Origin: an uncultured Collinsella sp.
GTDB lineage: Bacteria; Actinomycetota; Coriobacteriia; Coriobacteriales; Coriobacteriaceae
Length of the DNA: 26,151 bases
Direction of reading: 5' to 3'
Assembly: GCA_900544465.1 (NCBI GenBank)
Contig: UQVT01000005.1
Span: 1 to 26,151 of the forward strand
This document shows, piece after piece, positions 13,829 through 21,596 of this stretch. The position numbers and the translations under genes are program-made. Every line of letters starts with the position of its first letter. Positions within the stretch are counted from its first letter, which is position 1. Under the pieces are notes generated by a model, which worked only from the letters and a program-made list of their open reading frames with translations, was not told where the DNA came from and did no database searches.

Positions 13829-14413
13829 TCAGCGAGTATTGAATCTATCCGCCCATGCAGCCACGTCGAATAACTCCAGATTGGGGTAACTGACCGTTTC
13901 GCCCGTTTCTTTAAGACAGGCCTCCGCGGCGTTGCACAGCGAGCTCGCGAGCGACGCCGCATCAACGCGGAACGTCACGCTCTTAGTCGCACGCATCCCG
14001 CTCTTGGGCGACGGCCAGGAAGAGCAGAGGGCGTTGCACCCGTGGAGGACAAGCTCGAACTTGTAGTCGTAGTCGAAGCTCTCGTCTTTCTCGGGAGCAT
14101 CGACCGACACATCGTAGTCGCCTGAATGCAACAGGGAGCACCGGAGCTTCCAGCACATCTTCCCATTAAAGATTTGACCTGGAATCGTTTCACCTTCGTT
14201 CGAGGGGTCTCCCGAAAACAGGAAGTCGTTTGCCGCCCAGTCATCAAACCACTTCACATACTGCCGCCCCGCCGCTCTCTTCCCGTTATGAAGGACGAGA
14301 TTGGGATAAAGAAGCTGCCCCATGGCGTCGGGAATGGTAAGGGAAGACATAAGGGCTGGAATAAGGCAGTCTTTCTCAACCGCATTTCTAATCGATTCGA
14401 CGAGTAGCTTCAT
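13829..14413 (-). CDS. HEPN-like small protein, putative RNase/effector partner of DUF4365
   Basis: This 194-residue cytoplasmic protein belongs to a widespread hypothetical family whose members read ALxxPDxxG near the front, KRYxxWFDxxx, then an LRCxLLHxG motif. Here these are SSLTIPDAMGQ (23-33), RQYVKWFDDW (50-59) and KLRCSLLHSGD (89-99). R91-CSLL-H96 is an R-x4-H arrangement, the signature of HEPN RNase domains found in toxins and abortive-infection proteins. Strands follow (FELVLHGC, VTFRVDAASLASSL) and the end is uncharacterised. It starts 28 bases after the upstream DUF4365 gene on the same strand, with TGAGG as ribosome binding site, so the two are one operon. RNase activity is inference from the motif and has not been shown for this family as far as I know. 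Confidence 0.7.
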   Translation of the reverse strand: MKLLVESIRNAVEKDCLIPALMSSLTIPDAMGQLLYPNLVLHNGKRAAGRQYVKWFDDWAANDFLFSGDPSNEGETIPGQIFNGKMCWKLRCSLLHSGDYDVSVDAPEKDESFDYDYKFELVLHGCNALCSSWPSPKSGMRATKSVTFRVDAASLASSLCNAAEACLKETGETVSYPNLELFDVAAWADRFNTR

Positions 14414-14441
14414 TTCGATGCCTCAAAAAGTCTATGCGGTC

Positions 14442-16190
14442 TTATGCGAAGAAACGGCCGATCGGCCATGAGCCGAGCGTCGTTCGTACCTCTTCGTCAA
14501 GTGACGCTCTGAGCGCAGAGGCCATGTCCGAGTCTCCGCGCAAGGCTGCTGCGCATGCTTTCGACAGCGCACTATCTGAATTCAGCTGGATTGCCATTAA
14601 CTCAGATTTCTCCTCGCTAGTAAGATCTCGCTTTCGAGCGGCAATTTGATATCGATTTATCAGGGTTGCCTCTTGATCCGCAAAAGCTTCCAGGGTGTCT
14701 ACGGTCATCTCGCAGCATTTCAGCAACTCTTCCTTACAGCACGCATCTTGATCGTAGGCCGATAGCATTTCAAGCATCTTGTCGTTGACGTAGGCAGAGC
14801 TAACTTCGGTGACTGGATACTGCTTCAGCGTAGCGGCAAACACCTCGGCATCGATATTGGCAAGCCTCATATAGTCCTGCATCGTTTGGACGAACAGAGG
14901 CGCGACGACTACGGGGGCATCCCCCTCGCCCCGGAAGAACACCGAGACCGTCAGGTCATCCAGTCGAAGCCCATCGACCATTCGGTACATATCTTCAGAT
15001 ACTTGGTAAAACACGAGCTTAATCGGATGGTTCCCCAGATTGATATATCCGAATCCGTTTTGCCGATCCTTGTAGTGGAGGGGTGCGTTCTCAACCAATC
15101 CCTTGTAAATTGTCTCGATGTTTCTTAAATCCTGAGTGGTCAACGCACTGATGTCGAGCTCTGGCTTGTAATGAAGAGCGTCGACAACCCGCTTGATAAT
15201 CTCCAGCGACTGCAATCGACTCTCAAGGGCGTCGAGGTCGCCTCCGCTCAACTTGCACCCGCGAGCAAAGCCGCTTCCGTCTATGGAAAGCGTACCGGTT
15301 TGCATCAATGCGCGCATGAGGGCCAACTCTTCCATGCGCTCGACAAGAGTTCCGGTCTCGCTGAGGGTGATTGTGTTGGTGGAGAGGCATATGTCGAAAC
15401 CCCTGAAGAAAACGTGCTCGCCATTCTCATTTTCTCCGGCCATGACCACCGCATTTAGGGAAACATCACCAGAGCTGACGTCATGCCGAGACCCAATCGC
15501 GACGCCAACTATGTTTTCAAGCTTATTCAAGGGATACAGCTCTCCCCAGGGGCTCTTCCCGTAGATATACAGCCCGTTCCTGTATGGAGCCAAGCTTGCG
15601 GGCGACTCGCCCTCGAGCAGCTCGATTCCAAACTCGCACTCATCAAAGCAAAGGCCGGCGTCCTTAAATTCCTCGATTGTCTTGGGGGCGATGCCAGCGA
15701 CTGCTCGCTGCTTTGTTCTGTCCTTGACCGCCCTTCTGACAAGCCGCGTCAATTCCGCCGCGTCTGATGGAAGCCGGTCGAAACGCAAAGAGATGCGCTC
15801 TTGTTGCTCCGGAATATCTGCCAGAATCTTCTTTAGGTCATAGGGAAGCAAAAGTCTGTAGAAAACCTCCGCTGAACGAGCCTCGCTCCCACAGTAGACG
15901 TAAAAATAGATGCAGCCTCCAGCAATGTTGAGATAGTGCTTGAGGTCTGAAACTCGAACTTGCCGCTTAGGTCGGTCCGATTTTCTTTTCGAAGTGGTCC
16001 CCTTGACCTGAAGCGGCAACTGGCCTTCAACGGTCTCAATCGTGAAGGAAGAAGACGAGTAGACTTGCAGGTGCCCGTCGGTGCATTCGGTCTTGTCGTT
16101 CTCATCTATATACGCATAGACGCAAGCGACATCGCCGAAAGCCTGCTTGACAGCATTGACCGCGTTCTGCTCGATTTTGCGATTGTCCAA
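14442..16190 (-). CDS. DUF4365-domain (PD-(D/E)XK nuclease-like) protein
   Basis: This 582-residue protein begins with a DUF4365 domain (about 1-150), a restriction-endonuclease-like fold. E7 lies in the first helix, then CTDGHLQVY with D38, and GQLPLQVKGTT with the Q61-x-K63 pair standing for the D/E-x-K strand. The middle (about 185-470) has no family I can name; it contains several beta-rich stretches (GVAIGSRHDV, NAVVMAGENENGEHVFFRG). The C-terminus is helical: TLINRYQIAARKRDLTSEEK, then acidic repeats, ending SWPIGRFF. The start is set by AAGGAG ten bases upstream. DUF4365 proteins are often found in defence-like accessory loci, and the HEPN-like gene downstream strengthens that reading. 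The function is not established. Confidence 0.75.
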   Translation of the reverse strand: MDNRKIEQNAVNAVKQAFGDVACVYAYIDENDKTECTDGHLQVYSSSSFTIETVEGQLPLQVKGTTSKRKSDRPKRQVRVSDLKHYLNIAGGCIYFYVYCGSEARSAEVFYRLLLPYDLKKILADIPEQQERISLRFDRLPSDAAELTRLVRRAVKDRTKQRAVAGIAPKTIEEFKDAGLCFDECEFGIELLEGESPASLAPYRNGLYIYGKSPWGELYPLNKLENIVGVAIGSRHDVSSGDVSLNAVVMAGENENGEHVFFRGFDICLSTNTITLSETGTLVERMEELALMRALMQTGTLSIDGSGFARGCKLSGGDLDALESRLQSLEIIKRVVDALHYKPELDISALTTQDLRNIETIYKGLVENAPLHYKDRQNGFGYINLGNHPIKLVFYQVSEDMYRMVDGLRLDDLTVSVFFRGEGDAPVVVAPLFVQTMQDYMRLANIDAEVFAATLKQYPVTEVSSAYVNDKMLEMLSAYDQDACCKEELLKCCEMTVDTLEAFADQEATLINRYQIAARKRDLTSEEKSELMAIQLNSDSALSKACAAALRGDSDMASALRASLDEEVRTTLGSWPIGRFFA

Positions 16191-16279
16191 GCTTCTCCTT
16201 ACTGTTTTAGATCGTCAGCAAACCGATGTCAGGCATGTTTCTCACTTGACCTAACTGCCTCGCGATGAATCGCATGGCC

Positions 16280-17545
16280 CTAGAGGAAAAAGTCCCTCGC
16301 GCTCACGATGCGGATGCCGTCGATATCCGTGTCGTAGGAACCCTGCCTCACGACCACGATCTTCTCGTGGTTGTCTCGTATCGACTTCAGAGGGGCGATC
16401 TCTCGCTCCCTGGTCTCGCTTGCGAACATCTCGTCAGTCGCCTGCACGTAGAGCACGCGCCCGTCCTTCGTCGCGACGAAGTCGACTTCCTTGCCATAGA
16501 GCTTGCCCACATGCACGCTCCATCCTTCGTAGAGCAGCTGGAGATACACGGCGTTCTCGAACAGGCGGCCAGTATCCGTGACCCTATAGCCGGCCATCCA
16601 GGTCCGGAAGCCGGTGTCGACGATGTACTCCTTTGGGTTCGTCTTGAGGAGCGCCTTGCCGTGCAAATCGTAACGCGTGGCACGATAGAACAGGAAGGCC
16701 TCCTCAAGCGCACCCACATACGAGGAAACGGTCTTGTTCGTGGTCTTCGGCCCCGCAGAAGTTAACGCGCCGGCAATTCGACTCGACGAGCACTCGTTGC
16801 CGATGTTGTCCGCCAGGAATTCGGCCACATGGCGCAGCAGGGAAGGGTCAGTCACCGCACTTTTGCCCTTCCCGCGCTCACGGTTGACAATATCACGCAC
16901 GGCGATGGCTTCGTAGACGCCGGACATGTACGCCGAGTGCTGCGCCTGGGTCGTCGAGAGGGATGCGATGGCTGGCATGCCCCCGTACTCAAGGTAACGA
17001 GTAAGCATGTCGTCGAAGAGAACGGGATCCCCCTCGGGAGTGAGAGCCACCGAAGTTCCCGATACGAACTCGATTCCGCAGAAGTCGGCGAACTCGGAGA
17101 AGGACAGGGGCAGCATCTTTACCTCTACGTAGCGCCCGGAGAGATAGGTGGCCAGCTCGCTCGAGAGAAGATACGCATTCGAGCCCGTGAGGTAGATGTC
17201 GCAATCGAAGTCGACCCTCATTGCGTTGACCGCATCCTGCCAGCCATCGATTCTCTGGGGCTCGTCTATGAAAACGTAGGTGCGACCCTTGTCCGACAGG
17301 CGCCCGCGAACGTAATCATAAAGCTGGTCCTCCGTCTTGATACCCGTACCCTTGCTTTCCAGGTTGACGCTCACAAAGCCGCGGCCAGCGACTCCTTCAG
17401 ACTCGATGGTCATCCTAATTAGATCGAGAAGGCTCGACTTGCCGCACCTGCGCACGCCCGTGATCACCTTGATGAGGTCGGTGTCACGGAAGAGCATCGC
17501 CTCCTCGAGGTATCTATCGCGGTTCCTGAGTCTGCCACCCTTCAA
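16280..17545 (-). CDS. AAA_14/DUF4143 ATP-binding protein
   Basis: This 421-residue member of the archaeal-type ATPase group is common in Coriobacteria and other gut anaerobes. The N-terminal AAA_14 domain has Walker A GVRRCGKS at 30-37, Walker B TYVFIDEPQ at 89-97 and a sensor-like IYLTGSNAYLLS. The DUF4143 part contains LEYGGMPAI and ends in a nuclease-like patch, GKEVDFVATKDGRVLYVQAT. The biological role of the family is unknown. The start is TTG with GGAG six bases upstream. That ribosome binding site is part of an inverted repeat (17552-17586). It lies on the same strand as the DUF4365 gene, 89 bases before it; common transcription is possible. Confidence 0.9.
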   Translation of the reverse strand: MKGGRLRNRDRYLEEAMLFRDTDLIKVITGVRRCGKSSLLDLIRMTIESEGVAGRGFVSVNLESKGTGIKTEDQLYDYVRGRLSDKGRTYVFIDEPQRIDGWQDAVNAMRVDFDCDIYLTGSNAYLLSSELATYLSGRYVEVKMLPLSFSEFADFCGIEFVSGTSVALTPEGDPVLFDDMLTRYLEYGGMPAIASLSTTQAQHSAYMSGVYEAIAVRDIVNRERGKGKSAVTDPSLLRHVAEFLADNIGNECSSSRIAGALTSAGPKTTNKTVSSYVGALEEAFLFYRATRYDLHGKALLKTNPKEYIVDTGFRTWMAGYRVTDTGRLFENAVYLQLLYEGWSVHVGKLYGKEVDFVATKDGRVLYVQATDEMFASETREREIAPLKSIRDNHEKIVVVRQGSYDTDIDGIRIVSARDFFL

Positions 17546-17551
17546 AAGCTG

Positions 17552-17586
17552 CTCCTAAAACTCGAATCTGGTTACACTTTTAGGAG
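17552..17586 (-). promoter_or_regulatory. Inverted repeat that can hide the ATPase ribosome binding site
   Basis: On the minus strand CTCCTAAAA (17586-17578), a 17-base loop and TTTTAGGAG (17560-17552) form a perfect 9-bp stem. The right arm contains the GGAG Shine-Dalgarno of the AAA_14 gene, six bases from its TTG. In RNA the stem would mask translation initiation; in DNA it could be an operator. Confidence 0.5.
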
Positions 17587-17746
17587 TATCGTAACTCCAC
17601 GCCACAAGATGAGCAAAGAGCGCACCTCGAGACGGATCGACCAAGGGGATTACGCACCTGCCGGGAGGCAGGGCAGCTTGCTCGATCGACGCGGACTACC
17701 AATTGATAAACCCCAAAAGCCGGACCGCACGGCGGCGCTCGTTTCG

Positions 17747-17935
17747 CTAAATCGGCTTGATGGGATGGCGAATCACGGTCTTGAGCTTCTCCGGCGCGCA
17801 CTTGCGCGGGTCGGAGAGGTAAATCTCGTGACAGAGGCGGGATTCGGAGAAGTCGGGCGCATATCCCCGTTCCGCCGCAAATGCACGCATGGCGCCTATG
17901 ATCGTCAGCTCGTCATCGTAAGGCCCGTATAGCAA
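17747..17935 (-). pseudogene. GyrI-like small-molecule-binding protein, C-terminal fragment
   Basis: The last ~60 codons read YGPYDDELTIIGAMRAFA, then HEIYLSDPRKCAPEKLKTV and IRHPI with a stop. This matches the end of GyrI-like (SOUL/GyrI fold) proteins, where GPYDDE and EIYLSDPRKxxPEKLKTxIRxPI are conserved. Full-length members are about 200 residues. Upstream of YGPYDDE the frame enters the hairpin at 17933-17968, so the front is gone and there is no start with a ribosome binding site. The region 17587-17746 shows nothing else coding. Confidence 0.65.
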
Positions 17936-17968
17936 TGGGCGCGGATTCGGAAGATGCCGCGCCCATTG
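17933..17968 (-). terminator. Hairpin downstream of guaA
   Basis: CAATGGGCGCGG and CCGCGCCCATTG form a perfect 12-bp stem with a 12-base loop, 34 bases beyond the guaA stop. The tract after it on the minus strand (CTATACGG) is not a proper U-run, so termination may be partial or it may mark the 3' end of the message. Confidence 0.55.
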
Positions 17969-18001
17969 GCAAACACTATAGTATAGAATCGAACGTCTGT
18001 T

Positions 18002-19600
18002 CTACTCCCACTCGATGGTCGCGGGCGGCTTGGACGTGATGTCGTAGCACACGCGGTTGGCGCCGGGAACCTCGGCAACGATGCGGCCGGAGATGCGAGC
18101 CAGCACGTCGTAGGGCAGCTTGGCCCAGTCGGCGGTCATGGCATCGCTGGACTCGACGGCACGCAGGATGATCGGGCGCTGGTAGGTGCGCTCATCGCCC
18201 ATAACGCCGACGGACTTGATGTCGGGCAGGACCGCGAAATACTGCCAGCAGCTGTGCTCGGAGTTGCGCTCGCCGGTCTGTTCAAACAGACGCTGGTTGT
18301 AGGCGTCGAGCTCCTCGCGCACGATGGCGTCGGCGTTCTTGAGGATCTCGAGCTTCTCCTTGTCGACCGCGCCGATGATACGGATAGCCAGACCCGGGCC
18401 CGGGAAAGGCTGGCGGAAGACAATGTGACCCGGCAGGCCGAGCGCCAGACCAAGCGCGCGGACCTCGTCTTTAAAGAAGTGATCGAGCGGCTCAATAAGG
18501 TCGAAGTGCACGCCCTCGGGGAACGGGATCAGGTTGTGATGGCTCTTGATGGTGGCCGTCTTGCCGCCCGTCTTGCGAGCGCCGGACTCGATGATGTCGG
18601 GGTAAATGGTGCCCTGAGCCAGGTACTTGACCGGCTTGCCATCGGTCTCGAGCTGCTGCGCCACAGCGAAGAACTCTTTCCAGAACTGCGTACCGATGAT
18701 GCGGCGCTTCTCCTCGGGCTCGGTCACGCCGGCCAGAAGCTCGGCATAACGGTCCTCGGCGTGAACGTGAATAAAGTCAACGTCAAACTGCTTGGTGAAG
18801 ACCTCCTCCACCTGCTCGGGCTCGCCCTTGCGCAGCAGACCGTGGTTGATGAACACGCAGGTCATCTGCTTGCCCACGGCGCGGGCGCCCAGCGCTGCCA
18901 CGACGGAGGAGTCGACGCCGCCGGACAGGGCCAGAATCACGCGGTCGTCGCCGACCTTCTCGCGGAAGTCTGCCGTCATGGTCTCGGCCAGGTTGTCCAT
19001 GCTCCAGTTGGGCTCCAGGCCGCAGATCTCAAACAGGAAGTTGCTCAGCAGCTGCTGGCCATACTCGGAGTGCTTGACCTCGGGGTGGAACTGCGTGGTG
19101 AAGATCTTGCGCTCAACGCACTCCATGGCGGCAACCGGGCACACGTCGGTGCTGGCGGTAACGGTAAAGCCCTCGGGCACCTCGGAAACGGCGTCGCGAT
19201 GGCTCATCCACACAGTCTGCTCCATAGGCGTGGAGTTAAAGAGCTTGGCGTCGGCCGTGCGCGTGATGGTGGCGCGGCCGTACTCGCCCACCTCGGAGTG
19301 GCCAACCTTGCCGCCGAGCGTCACAGCCGTGATCTGATGGCCGTAGCAAAAGCCCAGGACGGGAAGGCCCAGGTCAAAGATGGCAGGATCGATGGACGGA
19401 GCGTCCTCGGCATACACGGAGGCCGGGCCGCCGGAAAGGATGAGCGCAGAGGCGTTCATCTCGCGAATCTCGTCGGCCGAGATGTCGCAGGGGACAATCT
19501 CGGAATACACGTTGAGGTCGCGGACGCGACGGGCAATGAGCTGACCGTACTGCGCACCAAAGTCGAGTACGAGGACCTTTGCGGAAGCCTTTTGATCCAT
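18002..19600 (-). CDS. guaA: GMP synthase (glutamine-hydrolysing)
   Basis: It converts XMP to GMP with ATP and glutamine, the last step of guanine nucleotide synthesis. The class I amidotransferase domain (about 1-195) has the nucleophile C85 in LGFCYGHQ and the H/E pair in TQFHPEVKHSE. The ATP-pyrophosphatase P-loop is LALSGGVDSSVVAA. The dimerisation domain ends with the conserved RICYDIT-like and PPATIEWE sequences (here RVCYDITSKPPATIEWE). From the ATG at 19600 the length is 532 residues; an upstream GTG-type extension (MGTGSPPTRGGT) has no family support, while GGGGGAA precedes the ATG. It is divergent from the asparaginase gene. No purine riboswitch core is visible in the leader. Confidence 0.97.
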   Translation of the reverse strand: MDQKASAKVLVLDFGAQYGQLIARRVRDLNVYSEIVPCDISADEIREMNASALILSGGPASVYAEDAPSIDPAIFDLGLPVLGFCYGHQITAVTLGGKVGHSEVGEYGRATITRTADAKLFNSTPMEQTVWMSHRDAVSEVPEGFTVTASTDVCPVAAMECVERKIFTTQFHPEVKHSEYGQQLLSNFLFEICGLEPNWSMDNLAETMTADFREKVGDDRVILALSGGVDSSVVAALGARAVGKQMTCVFINHGLLRKGEPEQVEEVFTKQFDVDFIHVHAEDRYAELLAGVTEPEEKRRIIGTQFWKEFFAVAQQLETDGKPVKYLAQGTIYPDIIESGARKTGGKTATIKSHHNLIPFPEGVHFDLIEPLDHFFKDEVRALGLALGLPGHIVFRQPFPGPGLAIRIIGAVDKEKLEILKNADAIVREELDAYNQRLFEQTGERNSEHSCWQYFAVLPDIKSVGVMGDERTYQRPIILRAVESSDAMTADWAKLPYDVLARISGRIVAEVPGANRVCYDITSKPPATIEWE

Positions 19601-19760
19601 GGTTCCCCCTCTTGTTGGCGGGGAGCCGGTGCCCACCCGCGTGAATGAACGAAAATAACCTCCATAGTGTACACGTTATATGGGGTTTCTCGCCCCTCGC
19701 GGCCATCAGCGCACGGCAAACGCACGACCTGGGCCCTTATTTGACGGCAATTGAAGTGTT

Positions 19761-19793
19761 TTCAAACGTTACAGATGATGTAATACGTTTGAA
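19761..19793. promoter_or_regulatory. Large inverted repeat in the guaA/ansA divergent region
   Basis: TTCAAACG-TTACA, five bases, TGTAA-TA-CGTTTGAA is an almost perfect 13+13 inverted repeat with a 2-base bulge. TTGACG at 19741 lies 15 bases to its left and the asparaginase ATG 75 bases to its right. No T-run follows, so a DNA operator controlling asparaginase (or both divergent genes) is more likely than a terminator. Across 19601-19867 nothing is coding. Confidence 0.5.
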
Positions 19794-19867
19794 CATTGGA
19801 CGCCCTGTGCCACAATACTGCCGAACGACTCCGCCTCTGCGGCGGCAAATACGATAGGAATACCAGC

Positions 19868-20881
19868 ATGAAGCGCATCCTTCTCATCGCCACGGGCGGC
19901 ACCATCGCATCGACCGAGGACGGCAACGGCCTCTCCCCCGCCCTGACCGGTGAGGAGCTCGCCCAGAGCGTCCCCGAGATCTCGGGGCTCTGCGAGCTCG
20001 ACGTCGTGCAGCCCATGAACATCGACAGCACCAACATGCGCCCGAGCGACTGGATGCGTATCCGCGACGTCATTGTCGAGGGTTATGCCGACCACGACGG
20101 CTTCGTGATTCTGCACGGCACTGACACCATGAGCTACACCGCAGCAGCGCTTTCCTACCTGATTCAGGACAGCCCCAAGCCCATCGTGCTCACCGGCTCG
20201 CAAAAGCCCATGGGCAATCCCTTTACCGACGCCAAGCTCAACCTGTACCAGAGCCTGCTCTATGCACTCGACGAGCATTCGCACGATGTGTCGATTGTGT
20301 TTGGCGGCGTCGCCATTGCCGGTACGCGCGCCCGCAAGCAGCGCACCATGAGCTTCAACGCATTCATTAGCGTCAACTATCCGCCCATTGCCTACATCCG
20401 CAATGACCGTATCGTGCGCAACGGGCTTCACGGCACGCATCAGGGCGAAAACCCGGTGCGTTTCTACGACAGCATCGATCCGCGCGTATTTGTACTCAAG
20501 CTTACGCCCGGCGTAAACCCGGGCATCCTCGACGCCCTTGCCAATAGCTACGATGCCGTGATTCTGGAGACCTTTGGCATTGGCGGTATTCCCGAGTTTG
20601 GCGAGTCGGGCGAGTCGTTCCAAGAGGCAATTTTCCGCTGGGTCGATTCGGGCCGCACCGTCGTTATGACCACGCAGGTCCCCGAAGAGGGCCTCGATCT
20701 GGGCGTTTATGAGGTCGGCCGAGCTTACGCCGATCATCCGGGTATTTTGCGCGGCGACGACATGACCACCGAGACGCTCGTGGCCAAGACCATGTGGGCA
20801 CTCGGCCAGTCACGTGATGCGGACGAGATTCAGCGCCTGTTCTACAGCCAAGTCAACCACGACCGCATCCCGATGGCGTAA
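19868..20881 (+). CDS. ansA: Type I (cytoplasmic) L-asparaginase
   Basis: It hydrolyses asparagine to aspartate and ammonia. The 337 residues have the family's first catalytic motif ATGGTIAST with T12, the second HGTDTMSYTA, and the lysine motif TGSQKPMGNPFTDA. A typical C-terminal domain has the GFGIGGIPE-like loop (here TFGIGGIPEFGESG) and TTQVPEEGLDLGVYEVG. There is no signal peptide, which separates it from periplasmic type II enzymes. The ATG at 19868 follows TAGGA; a longer frame to 19796 (MDALCHNT...) is not family-like. It is a single gene, with the control element at 19761-19793 upstream. The small Xre gene converges on it from the right. Confidence 0.95.
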   Translation: MKRILLIATGGTIASTEDGNGLSPALTGEELAQSVPEISGLCELDVVQPMNIDSTNMRPSDWMRIRDVIVEGYADHDGFVILHGTDTMSYTAAALSYLIQDSPKPIVLTGSQKPMGNPFTDAKLNLYQSLLYALDEHSHDVSIVFGGVAIAGTRARKQRTMSFNAFISVNYPPIAYIRNDRIVRNGLHGTHQGENPVRFYDSIDPRVFVLKLTPGVNPGILDALANSYDAVILETFGIGGIPEFGESGESFQEAIFRWVDSGRTVVMTTQVPEEGLDLGVYEVGRAYADHPGILRGDDMTTETLVAKTMWALGQSRDADEIQRLFYSQVNHDRIPMA

Positions 20882-20902
20882 CCACCGGTCAATAGGCGTC
20901 CT

Positions 20903-21121
20903 CTATTCAATACCCTCGAGAAGCTCAGATACCGTCATGCCGAGTGCGGGCGCGATCTTAAATAGAACCTTGAGCGTGAAATTTGCCGTTCCATCTTCGA
21001 TTCGGTCGAGGTAGGGTCGGCTGATTCCTGTCGCCACACAAAAATCAACCTTGGAGATACCAAGGTCCCTGCGTGTCTCTTCGACCCGCCTGCCAAGAAT
21101 CTGTTTCGCACGTTCGTCCAT
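20903..21121 (-). CDS. Small Xre-family (HTH_3) transcriptional regulator
   Basis: A single-domain DNA-binding protein of 72 residues. The HTH reads VEETRRDLGISKVDFCVATG, then ISRPYLDRIEDG, then LFKIAPALGMTVSELLEGI, the standard Cro/CI fold from start to end with no extra domain. It ends 21 bases from the asparaginase stop, convergent to it. Divergently upstream lies the 129-residue gene, with a perfect 24-bp palindrome between them. The arrangement suggests it represses itself and the neighbour. Confidence 0.87.
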   Translation of the reverse strand: MDERAKQILGRRVEETRRDLGISKVDFCVATGISRPYLDRIEDGTANFTLKVLFKIAPALGMTVSELLEGIE

Positions 21122-21150
21122 GCAGCCGAGTTTGAAATGGAGCCGAACAT

Positions 21151-21174
21151 AAACGTAAACTATAGTTTACGTTT
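21151..21174. promoter_or_regulatory. Perfect 24-bp palindrome, probable Xre operator with overlapping -10 elements
   Basis: AAACGTAAACTA is followed directly by its exact reverse complement. The centre ACTATAGT supplies a TATAGT -10-like hexamer on each strand, so a bound repressor would cover both divergent start sites. The ATG codons lie 30 bases (Xre, minus) and 24 bases (unknown gene, plus) away. Confidence 0.75.
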
Positions 21175-21197
21175 TCCCGAATACACAGGAGTTTTCT

Positions 21198-21587
21198 ATG
21201 TCGGGTTCTTCGGTCCGCATGTACCAAGCCACGCTTCGCACAAACAGCGCACCGCCCAAGCTCGTCGTCGTTGAAGCTGAATGCCTTTCGCCCGATGAGC
21301 GCACAGCATTTGCATTGCTATCAAGTCGCGTCGCCGCCGTTCTGGTCCCTTGCCCGGCGCAAGGTGAACTTGCTGTTCAATGCCAAACGCACAGCTGCCT
21401 GCTCAATCAGGCTGCCGTAATCGCAACCAGCCAACGCGGCCTGCCACTCCTTCTAGAAGCCGGTATCGCACTCGCCCTTCGTGGCGCCGGATACGAAAAC
21501 GAGACCGCCGCCGATATGGTCTTTAAACCACGATCGAGCGGCGGCCTCGCAGCAGCCATTGAATATGCGTGCAGGCTCGTTGTCTAA
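21198..21587 (+). CDS. Conserved-looking protein of unknown function, divergent from Xre
   Basis: This 129-residue protein has an excellent ribosome binding site (AGGAG, seven bases before ATG). The sequence alternates hydrophobic strands and helices: KLVVVEAECLSP, RVAAVLVPCP, AAVIATSQRGLPLLLEAGIALALRGAG, and an end AAAIEYACRLVV. That looks like a small alpha/beta (Rossmann-like) fold, loosely reminiscent of the DprA/SLOG type, but no decisive motif is present and I do not assign a family. Three cysteines (C29, C52, C62) and a late one are noticeable. It has no membrane segment or signal peptide. Probably controlled with the Xre gene through the palindrome at 21151-21174. Confidence 0.65.
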   Translation: MSGSSVRMYQATLRTNSAPPKLVVVEAECLSPDERTAFALLSSRVAAVLVPCPAQGELAVQCQTHSCLLNQAAVIATSQRGLPLLLEAGIALALRGAGYENETAADMVFKPRSSGGLAAAIEYACRLVV

Positions 21588-21596
21588 AAGGACAAG

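Noticed and set aside
14442..17545. AAA_14/DUF4143 gene as third component of the DUF4365 module
   Set aside because: AAA_14/DUF4143 genes are abundant stand-alone genes in Coriobacteria and this one has its own control region, so I did not include it in the system.
19601..19700. Purine riboswitch in the guaA leader
   Set aside because: The conserved core (TATA...ATATGG...GTTTCTACC-like) is not present.
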